Of a stretch of DNA of 64,000 nucleotides, positions 50,107-58,211 are shown piece by piece. Source of the DNA: Ilyomonas sp965277535 (GTDB lineage Bacteria > Bacteroidota > Bacteroidia > Chitinophagales > Chitinophagaceae); contig OZ255825.1 in assembly GCA_965277535.1 (NCBI GenBank), positions 1,922,001 to 1,986,000 of the forward strand. The letters run 5' to 3'. Position 1 is the first letter of the stretch, and every line of letters starts with the position of its first letter. The position numbers and the translations under genes are program-made. A model generated the notes under the pieces. It saw nothing but the letters and a program-made list of their open reading frames with translations, searched no databases and had not been told where the DNA came from.

Positions 50107-50550
50107 ATGGCAAAAGAAATCTCAACTTACGTGAAGTTGCAGGTAAAAGGCGGTGCCGCCAATCCTGCGCCTCCGGTAGGTCCCGCTCTTGGCTCTAAGG
50201 GCGTTAACATTATGGAGTTCTGCAAACAGTTTAATGCAAGAACCCAGGACAAAGCAGGAAAAATCGTTCCTGTTATCATTACGGTTTACACCGATAAGTC
50301 GTTCGACTTTGTGATTAAAACCGCTCCCGCACCCATCCAGCTTTTAGAAGCTGCCAAAATTCAAAAAGGTTCTAAAGAAAGCAATCGTGCCAAAGTGGGC
50401 AAAGTAACGTGGCAACAGGTTGAAACCATTGCCAAAGACAAAATGCCTGACCTCAACTGCTTTACCGTAGAAAGCGCCATGAAAATGGTGGCTGGCACTG
50501 CGCGCAGCATGGGCATTACCGTGGAAGGAACTGCTCCCTGGGCGAAATAA
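50107..50550 (+). CDS. rplK: 50S ribosomal protein L11
   Basis: The 147-aa L11 of the GTPase-associated centre: MAKEISTYVKLQVKGGAANP, APPVGPALGSKGVNIMEFCK, FVIKTAPAPIQLLEAAKIQK and a C-terminal rRNA-binding domain ending MKMVAGTARSMGITVEG. The frame opens 16 codons earlier through the L1 leader, but ATG 50107 gives the conserved N-terminus. secE and nusG, common upstream neighbours, are absent. Confidence 0.97.
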   Translation: MAKEISTYVKLQVKGGAANPAPPVGPALGSKGVNIMEFCKQFNARTQDKAGKIVPVIITVYTDKSFDFVIKTAPAPIQLLEAAKIQKGSKESNRAKVGKVTWQQVETIAKDKMPDLNCFTVESAMKMVAGTARSMGITVEGTAPWAK

Positions 50551-50580
50551 TTTTATTACACTTTACAAATTTTTTGAACA

Positions 50581-51273
50581 ATGGCACTCACAAAAAAAAG
50601 AAAGCTGGCGGAAACAAAAGTGGACAAAACCAAAGATTACTCTTTGCAGGCTGCTTCCACGCTGGTAAAAGAAATAAACACAACAAAATTTGATTCTTCG
50701 GTTGATATTCATGTTCGTCTTGGTGTTGACCCGAAGAAAGCCGACCAACAGGTGCGCGGCACCGTAACGCTTCCGCACGGAACAGGCAAAACCAAACGCG
50801 TTTTGGTTTTGTGCAATCCTGATAAAGAAGCAGAAGCCAAAGGCGCAGGCGCCGATTATGTTGGCTTAGATGAATTTATAACGAAAATAGAAGGTGGCTG
50901 GACCGATATTGATGTTATCGTTGCTACGCCTTCTGTAATGCCAAGAATTGGTAGGTTGGGTAAAATATTAGGCCCGAGAAACCTGATGCCCAATCCAAAA
51001 ACCGGCACCGTAACCAACAACGTTGCCGAAGCGGTGAACGAAGTGAAAGGTGGCAAGATTGCTTTCAAGGTTGATAAGACAGGTATCGTTCATGCGTCTA
51101 TTGGCCGCGTATCGTTTACGCCCGAAAAAATTGCTGCCAATAGCCAGGAATTGATCAATGCATTGATGAGATTGAAACCTTCAACTGCAAAAGGCATTTA
51201 CCTGAAAGGTGTAAGCATGGCAAGCAGCATGAGCCCGGGCATTTCTATTGACACCAAATCGGTTCAAAGCTAA
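50581..51273 (+). CDS. rplA: 50S ribosomal protein L1
   Basis: The 230-aa L1 of the ribosomal stalk and the presumed repressor of the rplK-rplA leader. Features are FDSSVDIHVRLGVDPKKADQ near residue 38, RGTVTLPHGTGKTKRVLVL near 60, LGPRNLMPNPKTGTVT near 130 and the second half of domain I with FKVDKTGIVHASIGRVSF near 160. It starts 30 bases after rplK. Confidence 0.97.
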   Translation: MALTKKRKLAETKVDKTKDYSLQAASTLVKEINTTKFDSSVDIHVRLGVDPKKADQQVRGTVTLPHGTGKTKRVLVLCNPDKEAEAKGAGADYVGLDEFITKIEGGWTDIDVIVATPSVMPRIGRLGKILGPRNLMPNPKTGTVTNNVAEAVNEVKGGKIAFKVDKTGIVHASIGRVSFTPEKIAANSQELINALMRLKPSTAKGIYLKGVSMASSMSPGISIDTKSVQS

Positions 51274-51327
51274 ATTTATCAAGCGCTTCAGATCAATTAT
51301 TGTTTTTGAAGCAAAAACAAAATCGTT

Positions 51328-51855
51328 ATGACGAAAGAACAAAAAAACGAAGCCATTGAACTTTTGAAAGAAAAGTTTAATCAATACAATAACTTTTATG
51401 TTACCAATACCGAAGCACTTAGCGTTGCGCAGGTAAATAAGCTGCGCCGTGTATGTTTCGATAAAAAAGTAGAAGTAACCGTTGCAAAAAATACACTCAT
51501 CCGCAAAGCGCTGGAGCAAATAGATGCTGAACGTTTCAGCGGTGTGTATGACAGTCTGAACGGCGTAACAGCACTGATGTTCAGCGAAAACGGCAAAGAG
51601 CCTGCGATGATTATTTCTGATTTCCGCAAATCAACAAACACTGAAAAGCCGGTATTAAAAGCCGCTTACATTGACAGTGCTGTATTTGTTGGTAACGACC
51701 AGTTGGAGACATTGAGAACATTGAAAAGCAAGAACGATCTTATCGGTGAAATCATCGGCTTGTTGCAATCGCCTGCCAAGAATGTGATCAGCGGTTTAAA
51801 CGCGGGTGCAAAACTGGCTGGCATCATTAAAGCACTGGAAGACAGAGCTCAGTAA
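51328..51855 (+). CDS. rplJ: 50S ribosomal protein L10
   Basis: The 175-aa L10 that anchors L7/L12 dimers to the ribosome. It begins MTKEQKNEAIELLKEKFNQY and has LRRVCFDKKVEVTVAKNTLIRKAL near residue 40 and the C-terminal helix region with NVISGLNAGAKLAGIIKALE, which binds L7/L12. Fifty-four bases after rplA. Confidence 0.95.
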   Translation: MTKEQKNEAIELLKEKFNQYNNFYVTNTEALSVAQVNKLRRVCFDKKVEVTVAKNTLIRKALEQIDAERFSGVYDSLNGVTALMFSENGKEPAMIISDFRKSTNTEKPVLKAAYIDSAVFVGNDQLETLRTLKSKNDLIGEIIGLLQSPAKNVISGLNAGAKLAGIIKALEDRAQ

Positions 51856-51862
51856 GATTCCG

Positions 51863-51895
51863 GTTACCAGTTACCGGAAACCAGTAACTGGTAAC
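51863..51895 (+). promoter_or_regulatory. hairpin between rplJ and rplL
   Basis: GTTACCAGTTAC (51863-51874), 9-base loop, GTAACTGGTAAC (51884-51895): a perfect 12-bp stem eight bases after the rplJ stop, with a TTTATATAATT tail. It could act as a weak terminator or RNA-processing site that sets the rplL to rplJ ratio. Confidence 0.5.
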
Positions 51896-51994
51896 TTTAT
51901 ATAATTGCCTCAAGCCTGAGAGGTAATACAAACACAAATTTTTTTAAACACTCCGCCGGAGCACAGGCAATGAAGGCGGCAAAAATTTGAAACA

Positions 51995-52375
51995 ATGGCA
52001 GACTTAAAAGCATTTGCAGATCAACTGGTTAACCTGACTGTAAAAGAGGTTAACGAATTAGCGAAAATTTTGAAAGATGAGTACGGCATTGAACCGGCTG
52101 CTGCTGCAGTAGCTGCGGCTCCTGCTGGCGGTGGTGGTGCTGCGGCTCCTGCTGCTGAAGAAAAAACAGCTTTTGATGTAATTTTGAAAAGCGGTGGCGC
52201 TAACAAACTTCAGGTAGTTAAGATTGTGAAAGACATGACTGGCTTAGGTTTGAAAGAAGCGAAAGAATTGGTTGACAGCGCTCCAAAACCTATCAAAGAA
52301 GGTGTTGCGAAAGCCGAAGCTGAAGATTTGGCTGCAAAACTAAAAGAAGCAGGTGCTGATGTTGAAGTAAAATAA
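51995..52375 (+). CDS. rplL: 50S ribosomal protein L7/L12
   Basis: The 126-aa stalk protein: N-terminal dimerisation helices (MADLKAFADQLVNLTVKEVN), an Ala/Gly/Pro hinge (AAAVAAAPAGGGGAAAPAAE) and the C-terminal domain with FDVILKSGGANKLQVVKIV and GLGLKEAKELVDSAPKPIKE that recruits translation factors. It is followed directly by a terminator; rpoB is not downstream. Confidence 0.97.
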   Translation: MADLKAFADQLVNLTVKEVNELAKILKDEYGIEPAAAAVAAAPAGGGGAAAPAAEEKTAFDVILKSGGANKLQVVKIVKDMTGLGLKEAKELVDSAPKPIKEGVAKAEAEDLAAKLKEAGADVEVK

Positions 52376-52395
52376 TTTCAATAAACGCATGTATG

Positions 52396-52426
52396 AAAAA
52401 GTCCCGATTGCATCGGGACTTTTTTG
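52396..52426 (+). terminator. terminator of the rplKAJL operon
   Basis: AAAAAGTCCCGAT, loop TGC, ATCGGGACTTTTTT: a 13-bp stem with T-run 20 bases after rplL. Confidence 0.93.
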
Positions 52427-52483
52427 TTTTTATGGAACATCGATAACACGGAGTTCCTGCACGGATTGTTTGGATTGTCTGAA

Positions 52484-52963
52484 CTACGGACAATCATTTA
52501 AGTTGAATTGATTAAAGTAAACATTACTTTCTTGTAATAGCGATTTGGGATTTTTCAAATCATGTTTGTTGCCGTACGTATAAAAACATTTTTGGTCTTT
52601 AAAATAATAACCGGTGTATACATAAACTCTTTGCCAATCAACAACATTCCATTTTGAAACTAAAATTAATTGGTTAGACAAAAAATAATAATCCCAACCA
52701 TGCTTTTCTAAGCTTTTATTATATGATGGATTGTATATAATATGTGAGACTTTAAGCAAACTCACATTACATGTGTTTTTGTAATAATTGATTGTATCTC
52801 TATCGTTGTTTATACAACTCTTTATCAAAGAAAAATTATTATTAGCTTCTGCATGTTGGGTAAGCCTATCAATGTTTTTGTAATGAATTTCTGTAGATGA
52901 TTGTTGCGAAAAAGATTTAGCACTTACTATAAAAATCGCTATAAAAAGAAAGATAACTTTCAT
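52484..52963 (-). CDS. exported hypothetical protein, 159 aa
   Basis: The signal peptide MKVIFLFIAIFIVSAKSFSQ is followed by a polar domain rich in Asn, Tyr and Lys with three cysteines (two in SCINNDRD..NTCN and one near the end). ATG at 52961-52963 is chosen because the signal begins there; the frame opens 17 codons earlier. No family recognised. Located downstream of the PduO-type gene on the same strand. Confidence 0.55.
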   Translation of the reverse strand: MKVIFLFIAIFIVSAKSFSQQSSTEIHYKNIDRLTQHAEANNNFSLIKSCINNDRDTINYYKNTCNVSLLKVSHIIYNPSYNKSLEKHGWDYYFLSNQLILVSKWNVVDWQRVYVYTGYYFKDQKCFYTYGNKHDLKNPKSLLQESNVYFNQFNLNDCP

Positions 52964-53001
52964 AAAAAAGATATGGAAATGTAAAACAAACTGTGCTCCT
53001 A

Positions 53002-53556
53002 TCATCCCTTCCAAATGACTTCATTTACGCCCAACTCTTTACCAACAAATCTTGCCAAAACAAACAAGTAATCGCTTAAGCGGTTAAGGTATTGCAAGAT
53101 GATTGGCTCAACCAATTGGTCATGTTCTTTTAATGCAACACAGCTTCGTTCGGCACGGCGGCAAATGCTACGCGTAACATGAATGCACGACACCAGGATA
53201 TGACCGCCGGGTAAAATAAAATGTTTCAGTTCAGGCAATTCTTCATTCATTTTATCCATCTCTTTCTCGAGCAACAACACATCATCTTCCTCCAATTGTG
53301 GAAGTTTGGTTTTGCCTCTTTTTTCATCATCTTGTGCAAGTGAAGATCCGATGACGAAGAGATGGTTCTGAATATTTTGAAGAATAATTTTGATGTCTTT
53401 ATCAGTTATATAATCGCCCAACAAACCAATGTAAGAGTTGAGTTCATCTATATTTCCATAACTTTCAATGCGAAGGTTGGATTTGTAAACTTTGCTTCCG
53501 CCAATTAAAGAAGTAAAGCCTTCATCGCCGGTTTTTGTATAGATTTTTTGAGACAA
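53002..53556 (-). CDS. cob(I)alamin adenosyltransferase, PduO type
   Basis: A 184-aa enzyme that transfers adenosyl from ATP to cob(I)alamin, making coenzyme B12. Motifs are KIYTKTGDEGFTSLIGGSKV at the N-terminus (ATP site), YGNIDELNSYIGLLGDYI near residue 33, SLAQDDEKR near 73, and TRSICRRAERSCVAL near 128 with the conserved RxxxRRAER. The only suitable start is TTG at 53554-53556. No other cobalamin gene is nearby. Confidence 0.9.
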   Translation of the reverse strand: MSQKIYTKTGDEGFTSLIGGSKVYKSNLRIESYGNIDELNSYIGLLGDYITDKDIKIILQNIQNHLFVIGSSLAQDDEKRGKTKLPQLEEDDVLLLEKEMDKMNEELPELKHFILPGGHILVSCIHVTRSICRRAERSCVALKEHDQLVEPIILQYLNRLSDYLFVLARFVGKELGVNEVIWKG

Positions 53557-53612
53557 GAGAAGAAATTAAAAATGATGTAAAAACAAAAGATGCAAATTAG
53601 TGTTGAAACGTC

Positions 53613-53756
53613 ATTGCGAGGTACGAAGCAATCTGTGTTATACAGCCATTATAATTTATAAGCAGTAAATAGACAATTCATTTACTCACCACTCATTATT
53701 CACTACTCACAAGCACGATGTAGTATCGTCCACAGATTGCTTCGCGCCTCGCAATG
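53613..53756. repeat. inverted repeat element, CATTGCGAGG family
   Basis: A 26-base arm starting CATTGCGAGGTACGAAGC (53613-53638) and its inverse (53731-53756) match at 24 of 26 positions, separated by ~92 AT-rich bases. It fills the gap between the PduO-type gene and the ABC ATPase. The arm is of a type seen as dispersed repeats in many bacterial genomes. Confidence 0.75.
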
Positions 53757-53766
53757 AGGGCTGTTA

Positions 53767-54483
53767 TCAACTCACAACAGACGGCTCATAACTTTCCACC
53801 TTACTCATCATATCTGTTTCGACATGGCCATCACGCAAACGAATCACACGCTTTGCATATTTCGCTATGTCTTCTTCATGCGTAACCAAAACCACTGTGT
53901 TTCCTGCAGCTTGTATAGCACCAAAAATTTCCATTACTTCAACCGAGGTTTTACTATCCAAATTACCCGTTGGTTCATCAGCCAATAACAAAGAAGGATT
54001 GTTTACAATAGCCCGCGCTATGGCAACGCGTTGAATCTGTCCGCCACTCATTTCATTGCTTTTGTGATGACCTCTATCTCCTAGTCCAACTTTCCGCAAT
54101 GCTTCTACAGCTCGTTCGGTGCGTTCTTTTCTATTCACACCTGCATATACTAATGGCAGGGCAACGTTTTCAATGGCTGTAAGCCGTGGCAATAAATTAA
54201 ACTGCTGAAACACAAAACCAATTTCCACATTGCGCACATCGGCAAGCTCATCATCAGTCATCTTACTTACATCTTTTCCATTCAACACATAAGTTCCTCC
54301 GGTTGGCGTATCAAGGCAACCCAAAATGTTCATCAGCGTACTTTTGCCGCTGCCCGAAGGCCCCATCAAAGCCACATATTCGTTTCTAAAAATATCGAGT
54401 GAAATGCCTTTCAACACTGGGATTGCCTGCGTGCCCATGAAGTAGCTTTTCTGAATATGGTCGAAATGGATGATAGTCTGCAT
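53767..54483 (-). CDS. ABC transporter ATPase, LolD/MacB type
   Basis: A 238-aa ATPase: Walker A GPSGSGKSTLMNILG near residue 40, Q-loop FVFQQFNLLPRLTA near 90, signature MSGGQIQRVAIARAIV near 143, Walker B LLLADEPTGNLDSKTS near 165 and H-loop VLVTHEED near 198. The length of the A-to-Q region and the GCLDTPTGGTY block place it with LolD/MacB/FtsE-like ATPases for lipoprotein or efflux transport. No permease gene is adjacent. It follows gatC by 11 bases on the same strand. Confidence 0.88.
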   Translation of the reverse strand: MQTIIHFDHIQKSYFMGTQAIPVLKGISLDIFRNEYVALMGPSGSGKSTLMNILGCLDTPTGGTYVLNGKDVSKMTDDELADVRNVEIGFVFQQFNLLPRLTAIENVALPLVYAGVNRKERTERAVEALRKVGLGDRGHHKSNEMSGGQIQRVAIARAIVNNPSLLLADEPTGNLDSKTSVEVMEIFGAIQAAGNTVVLVTHEEDIAKYAKRVIRLRDGHVETDMMSKVESYEPSVVS

Positions 54484-54494
54484 AAGAACAACAC

Positions 54495-54785
54495 TTATTT
54501 TTTGATGACTTTAGGAACGAGGAAAAACGCTTCGTTTTTTTGGGGAGCATTCAGCAGGGCTTCTTCGCGCGAAACCGAACCTTCCACTTCATCTTCGCGC
54601 AACACATTCACGCGAGGGCTGATGTGCAATAAGGGCTCTACGCCTTCGGTATCGAGTTCATTTAATTTATCTATAAATGAAATCATTTGCCCTAAATCTT
54701 TTTTTAAACCTTCTTTTTCTTCGCTACTAAATTGAAGCCGCGCAAGGTTGGCAAGCTTATCTATCAACTCGTCGGTTACTTCCAT
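54495..54785 (-). CDS. gatC: Asp/Glu-tRNA amidotransferase subunit C
   Basis: A 96-aa protein that stabilises GatAB in converting Glu-tRNA(Gln) or Asp-tRNA(Asn) to the amides. Family features: TDELIDKLANLARLQFSSEE, KKDLGQMISFIDKLNELDTE, GVEPLLHISPRVNVLREDEV and the C-terminal FFLVPKVIKK. gatA and gatB are not adjacent. Start at ATG 54783-54785. Confidence 0.92.
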   Translation of the reverse strand: MEVTDELIDKLANLARLQFSSEEKEGLKKDLGQMISFIDKLNELDTEGVEPLLHISPRVNVLREDEVEGSVSREEALLNAPQKNEAFFLVPKVIKK

Positions 54786-54900
54786 ACAAACAAAAATAAA
54801 TGAATAAAAAAAAGAGAATCCTAAATTTTATATCAATGGTAAAATGGGCAGATAAAATGGTAGTAAGAATACACCCATATTTGCGGTGCAAACAAGCAAC

Positions 54901-55827
54901 ATGAAAATCGTTTTGATTACTGCAAAAGTGCATCCTTATTTGATAGAAACGTTGCAAAAAAACAATTACGAAGTGGCGTACGAACCGTCTGTAACGTATG
55001 AAGAATTAAGGCAAAAAATAACATCAGTGCATGGCTTGATTGTAACTACACGATTAAAGATTGATAAGCCAATATTAGATGCCGCAACGCATTTGAAATG
55101 GATTGGACGATTGGGAAGCGGTATGGAATTGATTGATGTTGAATACGCCGAAAGCAAAGGCATACAATGCGTGAGCAGCCCCGAAGGCAACCGCAATGCA
55201 GTGGCTGAACACAGCCTTGGGTTTTTATTAAACCTGATGAATAAAATAACGAGCAGTTACTTAGAAGTGCACGATGGCAAATGGATTCGCGATGCCAACC
55301 GGGGAACAGAGCTAACCGGCAAAACGGTTGGTATCATTGGGTTTGGCAACACCGGCGAAGCGTTTGCAAAGTTGCTGCAACCGTTTGGCGTAACGGTGCT
55401 GGCGCATGATAAATACAGGTTTGGTTTTGCCCATAATTATGTACGTGAAGCTTCTTTGGAACAGGTGGCAAAGTATGCAGATGTAATCAGCCTGCACCTC
55501 CCCTTAACTGATGAAACCTTTCATTATGCGGATGATGCTTTCTTCGCCTCATTAGGCCAAAAGCCTTATTTTTTAACGGCTTGCCGTGGTAAAGTAACCG
55601 ATGTTGCTGCCCTCATTCGTGCATTGCAAGGGGGCAAAGTAACCGCCGCCGCATTAGATGTGTTGGAGAATGAAAAGTTGGATACTTTCAACCAAAACCA
55701 AAAAGAACAACTGCAATGGTTAACATCGCAACCCAATGTGTTGATAACGCCGCACATTGCGGGCTACAGCCATGAAGCGTTTTATAAAATGGCGAAGGTT
55801 ACGCTGGATAAATTGGGGATTTGGTGA
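54901..55827 (+). CDS. D-isomer-specific 2-hydroxyacid dehydrogenase
   Basis: A 308-aa NAD-dependent enzyme. The substrate domain has GRLGSGMELIDVEYAESKGI near residue 75, the Rossmann domain GKTVGIIGFGNTGEAFAKL near 140, then ISLHLPLTDETFHYAD near 198, TACRGKVTDVAALIRAL near 225 and ITPHIAGYSHEA with the catalytic His near 283. It resembles 3-phosphoglycerate dehydrogenase (SerA) without an ACT domain, but the specific substrate is not fixed. ATG at 54901 is chosen over one five codons earlier. Confidence 0.85.
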   Translation: MKIVLITAKVHPYLIETLQKNNYEVAYEPSVTYEELRQKITSVHGLIVTTRLKIDKPILDAATHLKWIGRLGSGMELIDVEYAESKGIQCVSSPEGNRNAVAEHSLGFLLNLMNKITSSYLEVHDGKWIRDANRGTELTGKTVGIIGFGNTGEAFAKLLQPFGVTVLAHDKYRFGFAHNYVREASLEQVAKYADVISLHLPLTDETFHYADDAFFASLGQKPYFLTACRGKVTDVAALIRALQGGKVTAAALDVLENEKLDTFNQNQKEQLQWLTSQPNVLITPHIAGYSHEAFYKMAKVTLDKLGIW

Positions 55828-55985
55828 AGTGGAAAGATGATGAGCAAGGCTTGCTACTGTGCTGGAATTTATAATGCCCAGCCCGGAACCGAAGCCGAAT
55901 AAAATTACTAATGAAGTTAACAACAAATGCTTAAAAGAATTAGGTCCGCTAGCATAGCAGTAAGCGGAAGGTTGTGCACCATTTC

Positions 55986-57200
55986 TTATTTGCTTTTAAG
56001 TTTTTCTAATTTTTTTCTGGTATCAGCATTTTCTTTAATTGACAAAGCTTTTTCATACAGTTTAATAGCATTCGGCTTATCTCCAATCGCATCATAATAA
56101 TCACCCATTGAATCATACACATTGTAGCTTTCAGGATAATTGTCAATATTATATTTTAAAAATCCTTCTGCCATTTTATACATTTTAGCCTGTAAATATG
56201 CATTACCCATATCATTCATCAAATCTTCAGAAGGCTTTACTTTGTATCCCATGTGTTCTGAGATATCGGAAAAATGCTTTACGTATTTATCAGACAAAGC
56301 GTCTGTGGTATCCACAAAGTCCTTGCTAGACAATTTTAAAGGGTAGAAATTAAATAAAAAATGTAACGCATCATATTCCGTTATGAGTGGAACAGAGCCA
56401 TGTGAATCATCATTATAATATTTGCTTTGAAATTTTATACCGTTTTGCTTGTTGTTTTCGAAATAACTCCTTAGCTCTAAAATTGAGCGAATATGTATCG
56501 TATTGCCGGAAGTGTCCTTCACTACTTTATCTATAGTCATACTATCGTGCATTGTATTGGCAATGCCGAGAAAGAGAGAAGTTCTTTGAAATTTATTGTC
56601 TGCTAATGCTTTTTTAGCTTCTTTTAATAAGGTTTGCTTATCATACCACATACTTGGGTCAATACAGATATATGAATTGAATAAATTAGAATGATGCACC
56701 AGCGTTTGCATCACAATAAGTCCGCCTAAGGAATGTCCAACCAGCATTTTGTAAGGTTCTGTAGGGTAGTGTGCATCAATATAAGGCATCAGTTCTTTCT
56801 CAATAAAAGAAATAAACTTCTCACCGCCACCTGAAGTTTTAAAAGCAGGGTTGTCTATATGCGTGGGAGTTAAATCTCTCATCCTGTCTGTATTGGGAAT
56901 ACCTACCACAATCATTTCAGGACAAATCATATTGCCATTAACAGTACTTAATTGCTGAATCATACCTACCACAGAGGAAAAATGACCATCACCGTCTAAT
57001 AAGTAAACAACGGGATAATGTTGTTTCATCTGAACATCATCTGAGCCTCCTTTTGGCACATAAACCCAAATTGCTCTTTTTTCATTCAATATTGTTGATT
57101 GAATACTGTCTATTTTGCCTATGACAATTTTATTATCTGTCTGAGCTTTACTATTGAGGAATAAAGTAACAAATGCAATTAAAAAAAGAAAATGTCTCAT
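55986..57200 (-). CDS. exported esterase (alpha/beta hydrolase) with C-terminal TPR
   Basis: A 404-aa exported protein. After the signal peptide (MRHFLFLIAFVTLFLNSKAQ) comes an esterase-D/enterochelin-esterase-like hydrolase: YPVVYLLDGDGHFSSVVGM near residue 62, LVGHSLGGLIVMQTL near 152 with the nucleophile Ser, and YNDDSHGSVPL near 262 with the catalytic His. Residues ~330-400 contain two TPR-like units (LKYNIDNYPESYNVYDSMGD, AIGDKPNAIKLYEKALSI). The substrate is unknown. It lies next to a palindromic element and the cassette gene. Confidence 0.85.
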   Translation of the reverse strand: MRHFLFLIAFVTLFLNSKAQTDNKIVIGKIDSIQSTILNEKRAIWVYVPKGGSDDVQMKQHYPVVYLLDGDGHFSSVVGMIQQLSTVNGNMICPEMIVVGIPNTDRMRDLTPTHIDNPAFKTSGGGEKFISFIEKELMPYIDAHYPTEPYKMLVGHSLGGLIVMQTLVHHSNLFNSYICIDPSMWYDKQTLLKEAKKALADNKFQRTSLFLGIANTMHDSMTIDKVVKDTSGNTIHIRSILELRSYFENNKQNGIKFQSKYYNDDSHGSVPLITEYDALHFLFNFYPLKLSSKDFVDTTDALSDKYVKHFSDISEHMGYKVKPSEDLMNDMGNAYLQAKMYKMAEGFLKYNIDNYPESYNVYDSMGDYYDAIGDKPNAIKLYEKALSIKENADTRKKLEKLKSK

Positions 57201-57237
57201 AATGTTAGTATTTTTTTAGTGGCGTACAACGTTTTAC

Positions 57238-57347
57238 GTATTGGCGATGGTTGGGCATTTGAAAAACGTCAGCCCAAATTTAGCACAAATGCCAAATAGA
57301 AATACAATTGGTGAGTTTAGAATTGTCAGCCCCACTATTGCCAATAC
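57238..57347. repeat. att-like palindrome between esterase and cassette gene
   Basis: GTATTGGCGATGGTTGGGC (57238-57256) and the inverse of GTATTGGCAATAGTGGGGC (57329-57347) match at 16 of 19, with inner GGCATTTG/CAAATGCC pairing. GTTAGCGGTAGG (57351-57362) follows, and its near-inverse CTTACCGCCAAC (57856-57867) lies on the other side of the next gene. The structure resembles the folded recombination sites of gene cassettes, although the integron core GTTRRRY is not matched. Confidence 0.5.
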
Positions 57348-57351
57348 AATG

Positions 57352-57852
57352 TTAGCGGTAGGTTTTCGTGTCATTCGTGTTGTTGATTTTATATATTCTT
57401 TCCACTTCTTTTTTGTCAATGCTTTGAGCCGCTTTACTCAACTTGTCTTTGTCAGTATTTTCTGGAAAATGAATTGTAACAATTTCTAAATTCCCTTTAT
57501 TCTCTGTCGTAATGTAATAGTCGTCAATGTCAAACTGCTCGGTTAAAATGTCGTCAAAAGTGTCAAACAATTCATAGTCCTCGATTCTTAAACGTGGTTC
57601 GCCTTTGTCAGTATAAAAAAGTGTCACGTGAGGAATTGCATATTTGACTTTTAGTTCGGGAAATGTCAATTTATATAAAGTGTCGTTGTCATTTTCATAA
57701 ATCAAGCCCAAGTCTGAAAGTTGATAGATTGTTTTGTCAAAGTCTTCTTCATCATCAAATTGCAAAGACATACTGTCACGAATGTCAAAGTAAAAACCTT
57801 GTCCATTGTGGTCAGTCAAATAGTCAATTATTAGTCTTTGTTTGTCTGTCAT
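57352..57852 (-). CDS. hypothetical cassette-like gene, 166 aa
   Basis: A soluble acidic protein: MTDKQRLIIDYLTDHNGQGF, DIRDSMSLQFDDEEDFDKTI and YQLSDLGLIYENDNDTLYKL suggest a small winged-helix-like N-terminal domain; the rest is beta-rich with a charged helical end. ATG at 57850-57852 is preferred to one seven codons earlier inside the flanking 12-mer. The stop codon lies within the GTTAGCGGTAGG repeat, as in cassettes whose end is supplied by the recombination site. Function unknown. Confidence 0.6.
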   Translation of the reverse strand: MTDKQRLIIDYLTDHNGQGFYFDIRDSMSLQFDDEEDFDKTIYQLSDLGLIYENDNDTLYKLTFPELKVKYAIPHVTLFYTDKGEPRLRIEDYELFDTFDDILTEQFDIDDYYITTENKGNLEIVTIHFPENTDKDKLSKAAQSIDKKEVERIYKINNTNDTKTYR

Positions 57853-58103
57853 AAACTTACCGCCAACTCTCAAATATACATAACTCCATTGCGCAAATAC
57901 AAACTTATAGGCTGTATTGCCGCACTACACTATATCCAAAAAGAAAATCCACCAAACAGTACATTTAATTCAATCAGGAAAATGAATTGATTGTGATGAT
58001 ATGCATGATGTCATCAATTTGCCATCGAAAACACAAAACCATAAAACCATCAGGAATCAATCAAAAGAAAATAATAAAAATTCAAAATAAGAAACACATT
58101 CGC

Positions 58104-58133
58104 TTCCATTCAAAAGTTTCCTTTTTACTTTTG
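58104..58133 (+). promoter_or_regulatory. possible katG promoter
   Basis: TACTTTTG at 58126-58133 is a perfect -7 element; TTC at 58104-58106 with a 19-base spacer is a weak -33. The leader would be ~70 nt. Confidence 0.45.
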
Positions 58134-58211
58134 AGTTTTATTGTTTCCTTACCTCATCCGGTAAGCTTTCAAACACACATAGAAATTTCAATTAAAAATA
58201 AACTCGACACA

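Noticed and set aside
54791..54798. TATTTTTG on the minus strand five bases before gatC
   Set aside because: It matches TAnnTTTG, but no -33 TTG is at 19-21 bases and the region is a T-rich run where such a match is expected by chance.
57987..58211. 75-residue N-terminal extension of katG with a hydrophobic stretch
   Set aside because: The conserved catalase-peroxidase start is at 58212, and the extension contains a -7 promoter element; a signal peptide would also sit 40 residues in.
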